A DNA stretch of 64,000 nt from Pyrinomonadaceae bacterium (lineage in GTDB: Bacteria > Acidobacteriota > Blastocatellia > Pyrinomonadales > Pyrinomonadaceae). The notes below the pieces were generated by a model. That model did no database searches. It had not been told where the DNA came from and worked only from the letters and a program-made list of their open reading frames with translations. A program made the translations under genes and the position numbers. This document shows, piece after piece, positions 9,733 to 18,227 of this stretch. Position 1 is the first letter of the stretch, and each line of letters begins with the position of its first letter. The DNA is taken from the NCBI GenBank assembly GCA_026129865.1, contig JAHCHG010000005.1, positions 186,001 through 250,000 on the forward strand, in the 5' to 3' direction.

Positions 9733-10283
9733 ACATTTAACCCCGTAAACACCTTGAAAGCCAAAACTCCAAGCGCGAAAGCCAAACCTAACGCTGCGCG
9801 ATATTCGCGATATCTCAAATACAATTGTATATCAAACTTTTCCGGGCTCCGCTCATAATTATTCGGCAGCGGAAAAAACAGTGGAACCGCCTCCGCATAC
9901 TTGTGATATTCGTCGCCGAAAATTGCCGTTAATTCCTCAGCTTCGACGCGCATCACCGGCAAATAGATGCCTAAAAATAAGACTGCAAAAACTAGCCCGA
10001 GCCACCAAACACCGGACGCAATAGTAAAACCGACGCCCAGCAAAAAGCTGCCGACATAAAGCGGATTTCGCGTATACGCATACGGTCCGGAAACCGCCAA
10101 AACCTGATTTTTTCTGATATGCCCCGAAGCCCATGCTCTGATCAATAAACCGATAACGGCAATGACAGCGCCGATGATCAATAAATTCAGAGTAGGTTTC
10201 GCGAACATTAAAAAAACGATCGCGAATAGAAATCCGAACGGAACGCGAAGCCGTTGAAGTCGCTTTTTTATTCTTGAACTCAT
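9726..10283 (-). CDS. Isoprenylcysteine carboxyl methyltransferase-like membrane protein
   Basis: 185 aa with about four hydrophobic helices. The C-terminal signature GPYAYTRNPLYVGSFLLG and the later acidic EAEELTAIFGDEYHKYAEAVP match the ICMT/phospholipid methyltransferase fold, where these segments bind S-adenosylmethionine. The bacterial substrate is not known; a membrane lipid or isoprenoid-like acceptor is likely. Its ATG directly abuts the TAA of the upstream heptosyltransferase gene, and its own end overlaps the DUF3108 gene, so all three form a tight operon. Confidence 0.82.
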   Translation of the reverse strand: MSSRIKKRLQRLRVPFGFLFAIVFLMFAKPTLNLLIIGAVIAVIGLLIRAWASGHIRKNQVLAVSGPYAYTRNPLYVGSFLLGVGFTIASGVWWLGLVFAVLFLGIYLPVMRVEAEELTAIFGDEYHKYAEAVPLFFPLPNNYERSPEKFDIQLYLRYREYRAALGLAFALGVLAFKVFTGLNVW

Positions 10284-11321
10284 TTAATTGCCAATTTCCA
10301 AACGCATCTTCACCGCGTCAAAAACGGTTTCGACCGAAATATCCATACATATCCAATTTCCGCAGGTTCGCCGACCGCAATTTAACCGGCAGCCGATATC
10401 GGTTCGTTCAACACAAATGTCTTTCGCGTTCGGACTTCCGTTTCGCCACCATTCCGTCGGACCGAAAATGCCGACGATCGGCGTTTTTGCCGCGACCGCA
10501 AGATGGGTCGGCGCGGTGTCGCCGCCGACATAAACTTTAGCGGAACGCGCAAGTTCATAAAAGCCTTTGAGCGACGGCTGAGCGATGATCAATTTCTTTG
10601 TCCGACTATTTTTCTCGACAGTTTCAGCTAGATCTCTTTCGTTCGGCGCGGTCGAAACAACGGATACTAAACCTAAATCTTCCCAAAGTCGATCGGCAAG
10701 CATTCCGAATTTTTCCGCGCTCCAGAGTTTTGTCTTCCATCCGCCCGCAGGATTCAAGATCGCGAATCGTTCGCCCGATTTTTCTGTTATCGAAGATGCT
10801 TCCGCGCGATCTTCCGAACCGGTTCCGATCGGAAACTCAAAGTTGTCCGACGGAATAGCAATATCGAGCGCTTCTTTCGCAAGATTCAGACTTTTTGTTA
10901 TAACGTGAGTCCGCTCATCGACATTTATCTTGTCGGTCAAAAGAAACCGGCTCGCCGGTTCGCGCAATGTTTGTTTTGAAAAACCGAATCTTTTCTTTGC
11001 TTTTGTCAGTTTTGCGATCGCCGCCGATTTCAAAAGTCCTTGAAAATCGAGCGCGACATCGAAGGTCGATGCGCGAAGATCTTTCAACTGGTCGCGCGCG
11101 CTTGCGATCGACCGCCCGACGTTCGATCGTTTTCTAAGCGAACGCGTATCGACTTCGATGAGAGCATCAAGCATAGGATTTCCGCGAAGGATCGCCGCAG
11201 AACTTTGCTCGACGACCCACGAGATGTCAGCCGAAGGAAGCGCGTTTCTAATTGCCGCAAGCGTCGGAAGCGTGTGGACAATATCGCCGATGCTGCTGAG
11301 TTTTACGATCAGGATCTTCAC
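10284..11321 (-). CDS. GT9-family heptosyltransferase (WaaC/WaaF-like)
   Basis: 345 aa. The N-terminus MKILIVKLSSIGDIVHTLP is the classic GT9 start, and the C-terminal nucleotide-binding region reads VYVGGDTAPTHLAVAAKTPIVG followed by FGPTEWWRNGSP, matching the ADP-heptose site of LPS heptosyltransferases. It would add heptose (or a related sugar) to the lipopolysaccharide core at the inner face of the cytoplasmic membrane, implying a diderm cell. First gene of a three-gene leftward operon. Which of WaaC, WaaF or WaaQ it corresponds to cannot be decided here. Confidence 0.88.
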   Translation of the reverse strand: MKILIVKLSSIGDIVHTLPTLAAIRNALPSADISWVVEQSSAAILRGNPMLDALIEVDTRSLRKRSNVGRSIASARDQLKDLRASTFDVALDFQGLLKSAAIAKLTKAKKRFGFSKQTLREPASRFLLTDKINVDERTHVITKSLNLAKEALDIAIPSDNFEFPIGTGSEDRAEASSITEKSGERFAILNPAGGWKTKLWSAEKFGMLADRLWEDLGLVSVVSTAPNERDLAETVEKNSRTKKLIIAQPSLKGFYELARSAKVYVGGDTAPTHLAVAAKTPIVGIFGPTEWWRNGSPNAKDICVERTDIGCRLNCGRRTCGNWICMDISVETVFDAVKMRLEIGN

Positions 11322-11493
11322 AGAGTTAGATAGTAATCGGTTAAAGGCGTTTTGGAAAAGCCGCCGCTAATTTACCGGAAATTCGCGTTGCAAGCGGCGG
11401 TTTAACAAGTAAAAAATGATGGCAAAGTTTACTTGAAATAGTTTATTGTATAAATTAAGGCATTCGGCTGATTGCCTGAAATCCCATCTAATT

Positions 11494-12414
11494 ATGAATA
11501 TTCCTGAACGAGATCTGCGTCCGGCGCTGGTGTCATTGAACGGAGACTTGATCGCCGTTCCGATACTGCTTGAGCGTGAAAAAGTGACGCTCGGTCGCGC
11601 TTTGGAAGCCGATGTCAGGATCAACGATTTCCGCGTTTCCCGCAAACATGCACAAATTTCAAAGATCGAAGGCGAGGACGGCTCCGAAAATTATCTGCTC
11701 AGCGATCTTCATTCGCGCAACGGAACGCTGCTCAACGGTCGAAAGATCATCCAGGAATTTCTGCAGAACGGCGACAAAATAATGATCGGCGAACAGTTGT
11801 TTCGCTTTGATCTGATGGACGAGATCGACCGCGAATATCAAATGCAGATCCGACGTCTGCTGTCGCACGACGATCTGACCGGGCTGCTTTCGAGCCGTTC
11901 CTTCTTTTCCGAACTCAGACGCGAAGCCGCCCGGGCAAAATATGAAAAAAAACCGTTTTGCGTTTTGATGATGGATGTTGATTACTTCAAAACAGTTAAC
12001 GATACGTACGGTCATTTAACAGGCAGCAAAACTCTGGAAGAGATAGGGAATTGTATAACGCAGAATCTGCGCATCGGCGACGTTGCGGCGCGTTTTGGAG
12101 GCGAAGAATTTGCCGCCTTTCTGCTCGACGCCGAACCTGCGCAGGGAATTGTCGCCGCCGAAAGATTTCGCGCGGAGATCGAAAACTGTGAATTTTCGAT
12201 AGTCAAAAAAGGAAAGTTTTCCGAATTTCATCACGTTACCATCAGCATCGGAATGGCGTCGTTTCCCGACGATTCGGACGATCCGATCGAATTGATCGAA
12301 ATGGCTGATTCCGCACTTTATCGCGCCAAGCGCGAAGGTCGAAACCGGATCTGCACCTATCACGAGATCGACCCGGAAGATTTCAATAAAACTCTTCCGC
12401 CGCGGCAATTCTGA
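11494..12414 (+). CDS. Diguanylate cyclase with N-terminal FHA domain
   Basis: 306 aa from the ATG at 11494; an in-frame TTG lies further upstream but the FHA domain starts soon after this ATG. FHA domain about residues 15-110: LGRALEADVRIND, SRKHAQI and the HSRNGTLLNG turn, the phosphothreonine-binding elements. GGDEF domain about residues 130-285: HDDLTGLLSSRSF, DVDYFKTVNDTYGH and an intact GGEEF active site, preceded at the right distance by an RIGD (RxxD) inhibitory site. It should make c-di-GMP, with product inhibition, when the FHA domain docks onto a phosphorylated partner, plausibly a Ser/Thr kinase target. The next gene downstream opens the pilus-like operon. Confidence 0.9.
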   Translation: MNIPERDLRPALVSLNGDLIAVPILLEREKVTLGRALEADVRINDFRVSRKHAQISKIEGEDGSENYLLSDLHSRNGTLLNGRKIIQEFLQNGDKIMIGEQLFRFDLMDEIDREYQMQIRRLLSHDDLTGLLSSRSFFSELRREAARAKYEKKPFCVLMMDVDYFKTVNDTYGHLTGSKTLEEIGNCITQNLRIGDVAARFGGEEFAAFLLDAEPAQGIVAAERFRAEIENCEFSIVKKGKFSEFHHVTISIGMASFPDDSDDPIELIEMADSALYRAKREGRNRICTYHEIDPEDFNKTLPPRQF

Positions 12415-12552
12415 TCTTTTTGCAACTTTTGACCGGCTTGAAACGTGAAAATCAGCGTTTGGAAAGTTTCCGGGCGAAGCGCGGCGCCGGAGCATCAAAT
12501 GCATCTTTCGCGGAAACTTTTTCATCAACGAAATTAAGTTGTTCTGCAGAAA

Positions 12553-12598
12553 AAGACGCGGCGGCGATTGCGCATTCTAAATCACGGCACCGCGTCTT
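12553..12598. repeat. Inverted repeat with long loop between cyclase and pilus genes
   Basis: A perfect 9-bp inverted repeat AAGACGCGG / CCGCGTCTT (12553-12561 and 12590-12598) with a 28-base loop. There is no strong T tract after it on the + strand. It could be a weak terminator for the cyclase gene or a leader structure ahead of the pilus operon at 12680. I cannot tell which. Confidence 0.45.
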
Positions 12599-12679
12599 GT
12601 TTCGTGTTAGAATCTTTTTCGCTTAAACCGGTCGACAGGTTGAATATCGAATTTCTTTTCGTAATTTTTAGAGAATTTT

Positions 12680-13300
12680 GTGATCGCTAAATTAAATCTT
12701 GCCACGCATCCTTTCCGAAACCGGACGCTGCCTTATGTGCTTGCGCTCCTGTTTCTTGCATTCGCAGTCGCCGGCGCTGTTTTCAGTTTTGCCGAATTAA
12801 GGGATCAGCGAAGACTGAACGAACTCGCGCTCGATAATATTAAGGACATGGAAGCGCAGGTCGCCGCACTGAATGAAAAAGGCTCAAAGGTTCAGCAGGA
12901 ACTTACTCCGGAGCAAAAATCGTTAATGATCGCCGCGCATAAATTGGTTTCGAGCAAATCGTTCGGCTGGTCGCGGCTTTTTGCCGATCTCGAAGCTGTG
13001 TTGCCCGGAAGCGTCAGCGCGTCGAGAATCAGCGTTCAAAACGTTTTCAAAGACGGCGATCGGATAAAAGCCGAATTAGAGATCAGCGTTCTCAGCCGCG
13101 ATTATCAAAGCGTTATGGCACTTATCGCGAATATGAACAATTCCGGAGTTTTCCAGGCGGAACTTCGCGGGCAGGACCTTCAAAAAACCGAAAGAATTAC
13201 ATATACCGAATACGCTCTGAACATCATCTATTCGCCGCGAACATATTTGCCCGAAACTCAAACACCGGCAGACATTGCAAGGGAAGGAGGTGCGGAATAA
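12680..13300 (+). CDS. PilN-like type IV pilus / type II secretion assembly protein
   Basis: 206 aa, GTG start. The N-terminus IAKLNLATHPFRNRTLPYVL is the PilN signature (a short cytoplasmic NLA/TPF-like peptide that binds PilM), followed by one transmembrane helix (res. about 18-38), a coiled-coil region and a ferredoxin-like periplasmic domain. In type IVa pili PilN and PilO form the inner-membrane alignment complex. The next gene is PilO-like, its ATG directly after this TAA. A pilM gene, which normally precedes pilN, is not here; the upstream neighbour is a diguanylate cyclase. Confidence 0.75.
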   Translation: MIAKLNLATHPFRNRTLPYVLALLFLAFAVAGAVFSFAELRDQRRLNELALDNIKDMEAQVAALNEKGSKVQQELTPEQKSLMIAAHKLVSSKSFGWSRLFADLEAVLPGSVSASRISVQNVFKDGDRIKAELEISVLSRDYQSVMALIANMNNSGVFQAELRGQDLQKTERITYTEYALNIIYSPRTYLPETQTPADIAREGGAE

Positions 13301-14266
13301 ATGAACGATAATTTCGAACTGGAAATTCCCGAAGAAGAAAACGAAGTACCGAAGAAAGCGTCGGAAATGGTCGTTAACGACCTCGAAGGCACAAAAAATT
13401 CGACGGTCGTTATCGAAGAAGAAGACAGAACCGTTATGCTCACCGAAGACGAAACGGTGATCATTGAAAAGGAAAAAGAGATCGCGGCTGTCCCGGTAAA
13501 TCGCCCGCGGAAAGTTTACGGCGGAATGTGGGGAAATACGGAGATCGCGACCGTCGGGCTAGGACTTCTTGCGATCTTGGCGGTGATCATTCTTTATGTT
13601 CTTGTGGTAATTCCGACGCAAAAACAGCTTGCCGACAACAAACGTAAACAAGACGAGCTCGAAGCCGAACTAATCTCAAAGACGAAGAAATACGGTTCGA
13701 TAACCGATACTCAAACGCAGGTTGAAAAGCTTTTGACGAGCGTAAACGATTTCGAGACGCGTTTTCTTCCTTCTGAAGTAACTGGAAAAACGGCGCTTTA
13801 TGAGCGATTGAACGGATTGATCTCTGCCTACGGATTGATAAATTCGAACGGTCCCGAATATGCGCCGCTTGAAATTGTCGATCCGAACAGACGTCAGGCA
13901 GCCGAAAACGAGCGCGGTCGCGACAAACTGCTCAGCATCTTTCCGGGAACGTACGTTACGGTCACCGTCGAAGGTCCGTATCAAAACCTCCGCCGGTTCA
14001 TTCGCGAAATAGAAACCAGCCAGCAGTTCATTATGATCAGCGCCGTTGAACTTGTTCCGGCGGATGAACAAAAGGATAAGCAGAAAGATCAGCAGAACCC
14101 GCAACCGGAAAACGCAGGACAGTTTCCGCAGGACAATAATCAGCGGCTTGAAAACATTTATCGCGGCAAAACATCGGGTGAAATTGTGAGCTTAAAGATC
14201 GAAATGGCGGCATATTTCCGGCGTCCGGGCTATGTCCCGCTTAGCACCGAAGTAAGCGTTAGATGA
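13301..14266 (+). CDS. PilO-like pilus assembly protein
   Basis: 321 aa. A strong AAGGAGGT (13284-13291) inside the end of the previous gene sits upstream of the ATG, so the start is certain. Residues 1-70 are an unusually long acidic cytoplasmic tail; a transmembrane helix follows at about 85-107 (TVGLGLLAILAVIILYVLVV), then a coiled coil (KQLADNKRKQDELEAELI) and a periplasmic domain containing TVEGPYQNLRRFIREIE, the characteristic PilO/PilN element. It pairs with the PilN-like protein. The acidic tail is longer than in standard PilO (about 200 aa), so identity is by context and topology. Confidence 0.72.
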   Translation: MNDNFELEIPEEENEVPKKASEMVVNDLEGTKNSTVVIEEEDRTVMLTEDETVIIEKEKEIAAVPVNRPRKVYGGMWGNTEIATVGLGLLAILAVIILYVLVVIPTQKQLADNKRKQDELEAELISKTKKYGSITDTQTQVEKLLTSVNDFETRFLPSEVTGKTALYERLNGLISAYGLINSNGPEYAPLEIVDPNRRQAAENERGRDKLLSIFPGTYVTVTVEGPYQNLRRFIREIETSQQFIMISAVELVPADEQKDKQKDQQNPQPENAGQFPQDNNQRLENIYRGKTSGEIVSLKIEMAAYFRRPGYVPLSTEVSVR

Positions 14267-14282
14267 GATCTTAAGAATTTTA

Positions 14283-15392
14283 ATGAAGTTATTCGAAGGC
14301 AAAACACCGGAAGAACGGAAAAAGATCATCGCGGCGATCGTGCTCGGCGTAATGGCTTTGATCGCGCTTACATACACATTTAGCGGAATGTTCGTGTCGA
14401 AAAAGAAGGTTGCCGTAAATGTTACGGCATCTCCGTCGCCGACACCGCTGAACGCGCCGCAGAATCCCGCAATGCCGAGCAGGCAGGAGATGGATTTTGA
14501 ATACACGACGATTCCGGTCGTTTATAATCCTGGAAATTTCAACGCGCCTGATCCCGGAAGAAACATTTTTGCGTTTTACGAACCGGGAAAGCCGACGCCG
14601 TACAGCCCGACGCCGACGCCGCCGCCTGTTCCGATCCCGACGCCGACACCTCCACCGCCTCCGCCGATATTTGTTGCATATTCTGCGCCGCAAAGCGTCT
14701 ATGCCGGATCGAAAGGTTTTCGGCTTGAGATCAGCGGCGATAAATTTACGCCGGATTCGGTCATTCTCTTTAACGGCAGCCAGCTTCCGACAACTTATAT
14801 CGGACCGCAGAATCTTTATGCGCAGATTTCGGACAGCATGATCGCTTTTCCGGGATCGCGAAGTATATCGGTCATCACGCCGGACGGAAAATATTCGAAT
14901 TTGATCACGATGAACGTTCAGGAACCGCCGAAACCGCAGTTGAAATATATCGGTTTGATCGCGCGCGCGCGTTATAACAATGACACGGCATATTTTGAAG
15001 AACCCGGAAAAGAAACGCCGATCGGCGCACGGTTAAACGACATTGTCGGCGGACGCTTTCGTCTTAAGAGTATCTCGTCGGAAGAAGTTGTGTTCGAAGA
15101 CGTCAATCTCGGTTTTAAGCACAAACTTCAATTAAATCGCCCGGCGCCCGGTTCGGCGGCGGCTTCGACATTTTCGAATCCGCGAAATCCGACGACTCCG
15201 AATTACAACACGGTTAACCCAAATAATCCGAACTATAATCCGGTAAATCCATACGTGAATCCGCCGTCCGGCAGTATTCCGGGAATTCCGGACGACATTA
15301 AACGCTACGTTCCGACGCCGCGACCGAACACGGATCCCAATATCGACCCGGCTTCCGTTGACAGCGATGACGGGAACGACGGCAAACCATAG
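14283..15392 (+). CDS. PilP-like inner-membrane protein with proline-rich linker
   Basis: 369 aa. One N-terminal transmembrane helix (about res. 17-38), then a Thr/Pro-rich linker (PTPTPPPVPIPTPTPPPPPP) around residues 101-125, then an IPT/TIG-like beta-sandwich (YAGSKGFRLEISGDKFTPDS), then a segment with KYIGLIARARYNNDTAYFEE ... IGARLNDIVGGRFRLKSIS, resembling the small beta domain of PilP/GspC homology regions. The C-terminus is Asn/Pro-rich and probably disordered. Position after pilN and pilO fits PilP, which links the inner-membrane complex to the secretin; the extra TIG-like domain is not part of ordinary PilP. No secretin (pilQ) gene is in the window. Confidence 0.6.
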   Translation: MKLFEGKTPEERKKIIAAIVLGVMALIALTYTFSGMFVSKKKVAVNVTASPSPTPLNAPQNPAMPSRQEMDFEYTTIPVVYNPGNFNAPDPGRNIFAFYEPGKPTPYSPTPTPPPVPIPTPTPPPPPPIFVAYSAPQSVYAGSKGFRLEISGDKFTPDSVILFNGSQLPTTYIGPQNLYAQISDSMIAFPGSRSISVITPDGKYSNLITMNVQEPPKPQLKYIGLIARARYNNDTAYFEEPGKETPIGARLNDIVGGRFRLKSISSEEVVFEDVNLGFKHKLQLNRPAPGSAAASTFSNPRNPTTPNYNTVNPNNPNYNPVNPYVNPPSGSIPGIPDDIKRYVPTPRPNTDPNIDPASVDSDDGNDGKP

Positions 15393-16108
15393 TGAAACAG
15401 AAGCGAAATTCTAGGTCCGAACAGGGAATGACATTGCTTGCCGTAATGGCGGTGATGGTCATTTTTGCTATCGGACTTCTCGCGGTCGCACCAAGCATTC
15501 ATCAAAGCGTTCAGCGCGAAAAGGAACTAGAATCGATTCGCCGCGGCGAAGAGGTCGCCGATGCGATCCGCCAGTACGTGGAATTTTACCAGGGACGGAA
15601 ACTTCCGAGCTCGATAGACGACCTTCTTGAAGGGCTACCCGAAGGGCAGAAAAAGAAACAAATTCTGCGAAGTTCAGCCGCCGTCGATCCGCTAAGTCCG
15701 GACGGAAAATGGCGCTTGATCGCGCCCGATAGTCAGGCGTTCCTTAATTTTGGACGCCGCGTTCAGATCTACAACAATGGACTCTTGCCGTCGAGCCCGA
15801 GTCAGATCTTCGACCAATTTGCACTCCCGCTTGTAAACCTCGTAAATACCGGCAGCGCAGAAGATATCGAAGAATCCGACGAATCCGAATTTGACGACAT
15901 AACCGACAATCAGCCGTTTATCGGCGTCGCCAGCCAGAGTAAATCCAAGTCGATCATCGCTTATTACGGCATCGAAAATCACAGCAAATGGATCTTTACG
16001 CCGCTTTTTCGAGGAACCGGCGCCGCGAATATCAATCCGCAGAAAATTCAGGAAGAATTTGGAAATTCCAATATGAAACCGGACCCGAACAGTCCGGTGA
16101 CTCCATAG
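15392..16108 (+). CDS. Pseudopilin-like protein (type II secretion / type IV pilin N-terminus)
   Basis: 238 aa with a GTG start that overlaps the previous stop (TAGTG), so translation is coupled. The N-terminus SEQGMTLLAVMAVMVIFAIG resembles a prepilin: a polar leader, Gly before Met, and a long hydrophobic helix, though the usual GFTLIE is replaced by GMTLLA and the Glu at position 5 is missing. After the helix comes EKELESIRRGEEVADAIRQY and a variable domain. Prepilin peptidase processing at Gly-Met is therefore likely but not certain. Last gene of the pilN-like operon; it may be a minor pilin of that apparatus. Confidence 0.65.
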   Translation: MKQKRNSRSEQGMTLLAVMAVMVIFAIGLLAVAPSIHQSVQREKELESIRRGEEVADAIRQYVEFYQGRKLPSSIDDLLEGLPEGQKKKQILRSSAAVDPLSPDGKWRLIAPDSQAFLNFGRRVQIYNNGLLPSSPSQIFDQFALPLVNLVNTGSAEDIEESDESEFDDITDNQPFIGVASQSKSKSIIAYYGIENHSKWIFTPLFRGTGAANINPQKIQEEFGNSNMKPDPNSPVTP

Positions 16109-16234
16109 CGAGGTTGCTCATTGAGTGCGCGCCGGTTCCTTGATTTCCTAACTCGCCGGTTTGCCTAATCTCTTCTAAGTCCTATTATTAAATAAATATA
16201 GTACGAAAAGGCGCTTCGCTGTTTTGGGCGGAGT

Positions 16235-16272
16235 TTGACAGATAGATGTATTAGAATTAGAATAATTCTAAA
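16235..16272 (+). promoter_or_regulatory. Sigma-70-like promoter and PerR-box-like operator of dps
   Basis: TTGACA at 16235-16240 and TAGAAT at 16258-16263 are spaced by 17 bases, a near-consensus promoter. Overlapping the -10 is TTAGAAT-A-ATTCTAA (16257-16271), a perfect 7-1-7 inverted repeat. Its geometry and sequence match the PerR box (TTATAAT-N-ATTATAA). PerR is a peroxide-sensing Fur-family repressor that controls dps/mrgA in many bacteria, and binding here would block RNA polymerase. The half-site TTAGAAT is also present once more at 16251-16257. The assignment to PerR rather than Fur is inference. Confidence 0.7.
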
Positions 16273-16288
16273 TCAAGGAGAATTTTAT

Positions 16289-16765
16289 ATGCATAGTACG
16301 AAAATAGATATTTCAAAAGATGTTAGAGAAAAGATGATCGGACTTTTGAATGCGCGGCTTGCGGATTCGATCGATCTAAAATCGCAGGCAAAGCAGGCAC
16401 ACTGGAACGTAAAAGGGATGAGTTTTATCGCGCTCCATGAATTGTTCGACCAGGTTGCGGCGGAAGTTGAAGCGCATGTCGATACGATCGCAGAACGCGT
16501 GACCGCTCTTGGAGGAACTGCCGAGGGAACCGTGCGCGTTGCAGCGGAGAAATCGACATTGAGTCAATATCCGATGGAGATCACGGAAGGACGCGATCAC
16601 GTTGAAGCGCTTTCGACCGCTCTTGCCGATTTTGGTAAAAAAGTTCGTTCCAGCATCGATGAAGCGGACGACGCCGGCGATATGAGCACGGCTGACCTTT
16701 TAACGGAAGTTTCAAGGGATATCGACAAGCTTTTATGGTTCGTCGAGGCTCATATCCAGGCTTGA
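16289..16765 (+). CDS. dps: Dps DNA-binding ferritin-like protein
   Basis: 158 aa from the ATG at 16289 with AAGGAG (16275-16280) upstream; the open frame extends to 16235 but that part is promoter. The Dps core is clear: AKQAHWNVKG with the ferroxidase His, ALHELFDQVAAEVEAHVDT with the Asp and Glu ligands, and AERVTALGGTAEGT. Dps forms a dodecamer that oxidises and stores iron using peroxide and protects DNA. It is monocistronic: promoter with a PerR-like box in front and a strong hairpin terminator behind. Confidence 0.93.
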   Translation: MHSTKIDISKDVREKMIGLLNARLADSIDLKSQAKQAHWNVKGMSFIALHELFDQVAAEVEAHVDTIAERVTALGGTAEGTVRVAAEKSTLSQYPMEITEGRDHVEALSTALADFGKKVRSSIDEADDAGDMSTADLLTEVSRDIDKLLWFVEAHIQA

Positions 16766-16780
16766 AGAGCTTAAAAAGTA

Positions 16781-16821
16781 AAAAAGTGAAAAAGCTTTCT
16801 TAGAAGACTTTTTCACTTTTT
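16781..16821. terminator. Bidirectional terminator between dps and the amidohydrolase gene
   Basis: Perfect 14-bp stem AAAAAGTGAAAAAG / CTTTTTCACTTTTT (16781-16794 and 16808-16821) with a 13-base loop. The A-rich left arm and T-rich right arm let it work in both directions, serving dps (+) and the gene ending at 16845 (-). Confidence 0.88.
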
Positions 16822-16844
16822 CACAATTAAACTTTTCGACGTCG

Positions 16845-18128
16845 TTAGTAATCGAAAACGATATTACAAAAGGCTTTTACACCGACGTCCAACCGGCTGT
16901 CGTCGATAAAGAAATCGGGCGTATGATGCGCGGCGGCATCAAGAGGATTTTTCCCCTTAGGCATTCCGCCGACGACAAAGAAAAATGCCGGTGCTTTTGC
17001 GCCATAGAATGCAAAATCTTCCGCGCCTGTAACCCATTCGTTCTCCAGTACATTTTCTCTGCCCGCCGCTTTTTCTAAAGACGGAAGCATTTTTTTGACA
17101 AGTTCCGGCGTGTTATAAGTTACGGGCGTTTTCACATCAATATTAACTTCCGCGGTTGCGCCCATACTTTCGGCAATCTTTTCGGCGGTTAATTTAATTT
17201 TCTGATGAACTTCTTTTTGAATTCTTGAATCAAGAACGCGAATCGTTCCAGCCATCGTCAGTTCTTCCGGGATAATGTTTTCACGAACTCCGGCATTGAT
17301 CTTGCCGACCGTAATTACGACGGGAGATTTAGTCAATTCCGACTGACGCGACACGATCATCTGCAGCCCGTTGATGATCTGCGCCGAAACCGCGATCGGA
17401 TCAATTCCGCTCCACGGATATGCGCCGTGCGTCTGTTTTCCTTTAACCTTTATCGAAAACCAATCCGATGATGCCATAACTGAGCCGGATTTATATGCGA
17501 TTCGACCGATCTCCGTCTGCGAATTAATATGAATGCCGAAAATCGCGTCAATTTTCGGGTTATCCATCACACCCTCTTTTATCATCATCGGCGCGCCGCC
17601 TTCCTCTGTTCCGGGCGGTCCTTCCTCAGCGGGTTGAAAGATGAAAACGACATTTCCTTTGATCTTGTCCTTCATTCCGGCAAGGATCTGCGCCGCGCCC
17701 ATAAGCATCGCGACATGAGTATCGTGCCCGCATGCGTGCATTACAGGAACGGTTTGCCCCAAATATTCTGCTGTGACTTTAGAGGCGAATGGAATATTTA
17801 CTCGTTCTTTGACCGGAAGACCGTCCATATCGGCACGAAGCGCAAGTGTCGGACCGGGCTGGGCGCCGCGAAGGATACCGACAACGCCGGTTTTAGCAAC
17901 GCCCGTTTTGACTTCGAGCCCCAGCGAGCGAAGGTGATCTTCAACGTATTTCGCCGTATTAAATTCCCGGTTCGAAAGCTCAGGATATTGGTGCAGGTGC
18001 CGACGCCATTCAATGATCTTGTTCATGATCTTAGAAGTTTCCGCATCGATCTCGGCACTTCTGTCGACCGCAAATGATGAATTTATGGATATTAGTACAA
18101 CGGCGACTAAAACAAAGAATTTTTTCAT
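16845..18128 (-). CDS. M20-family amidohydrolase, secreted (N-acyl amino acid / hippurate hydrolase type)
   Basis: 427 aa. Signal peptide at residues 1-20 (FVLVAVVLISINSSFA), so it is probably periplasmic. M20D motifs are present: RADMDGLPV, MHACGHDTHVAMLMGAA with metal ligands, and FQPAEEGPPGTEEGG with the catalytic Glu. A dimerisation domain follows (HGAYPWSGIDPIAVSA) and a C-terminal metal ligand region (TGAEDFAFYGAKAPAFFF). It hydrolyses N-acyl or related amides of amino acids using a di-metal centre; the exact substrate is not readable. Confidence 0.9.
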   Translation of the reverse strand: MKKFFVLVAVVLISINSSFAVDRSAEIDAETSKIMNKIIEWRRHLHQYPELSNREFNTAKYVEDHLRSLGLEVKTGVAKTGVVGILRGAQPGPTLALRADMDGLPVKERVNIPFASKVTAEYLGQTVPVMHACGHDTHVAMLMGAAQILAGMKDKIKGNVVFIFQPAEEGPPGTEEGGAPMMIKEGVMDNPKIDAIFGIHINSQTEIGRIAYKSGSVMASSDWFSIKVKGKQTHGAYPWSGIDPIAVSAQIINGLQMIVSRQSELTKSPVVITVGKINAGVRENIIPEELTMAGTIRVLDSRIQKEVHQKIKLTAEKIAESMGATAEVNIDVKTPVTYNTPELVKKMLPSLEKAAGRENVLENEWVTGAEDFAFYGAKAPAFFFVVGGMPKGKNPLDAAAHHTPDFFIDDSRLDVGVKAFCNIVFDY

Positions 18129-18227
18129 TTACATTTCTCCGGATTTGAATTGAGAGCTATTGTAAATGGATTGTGCAGAACCGTAAACCGAAAGCTGACA
18201 AGATCGCGTCAAAACTTACGCGTAAAT

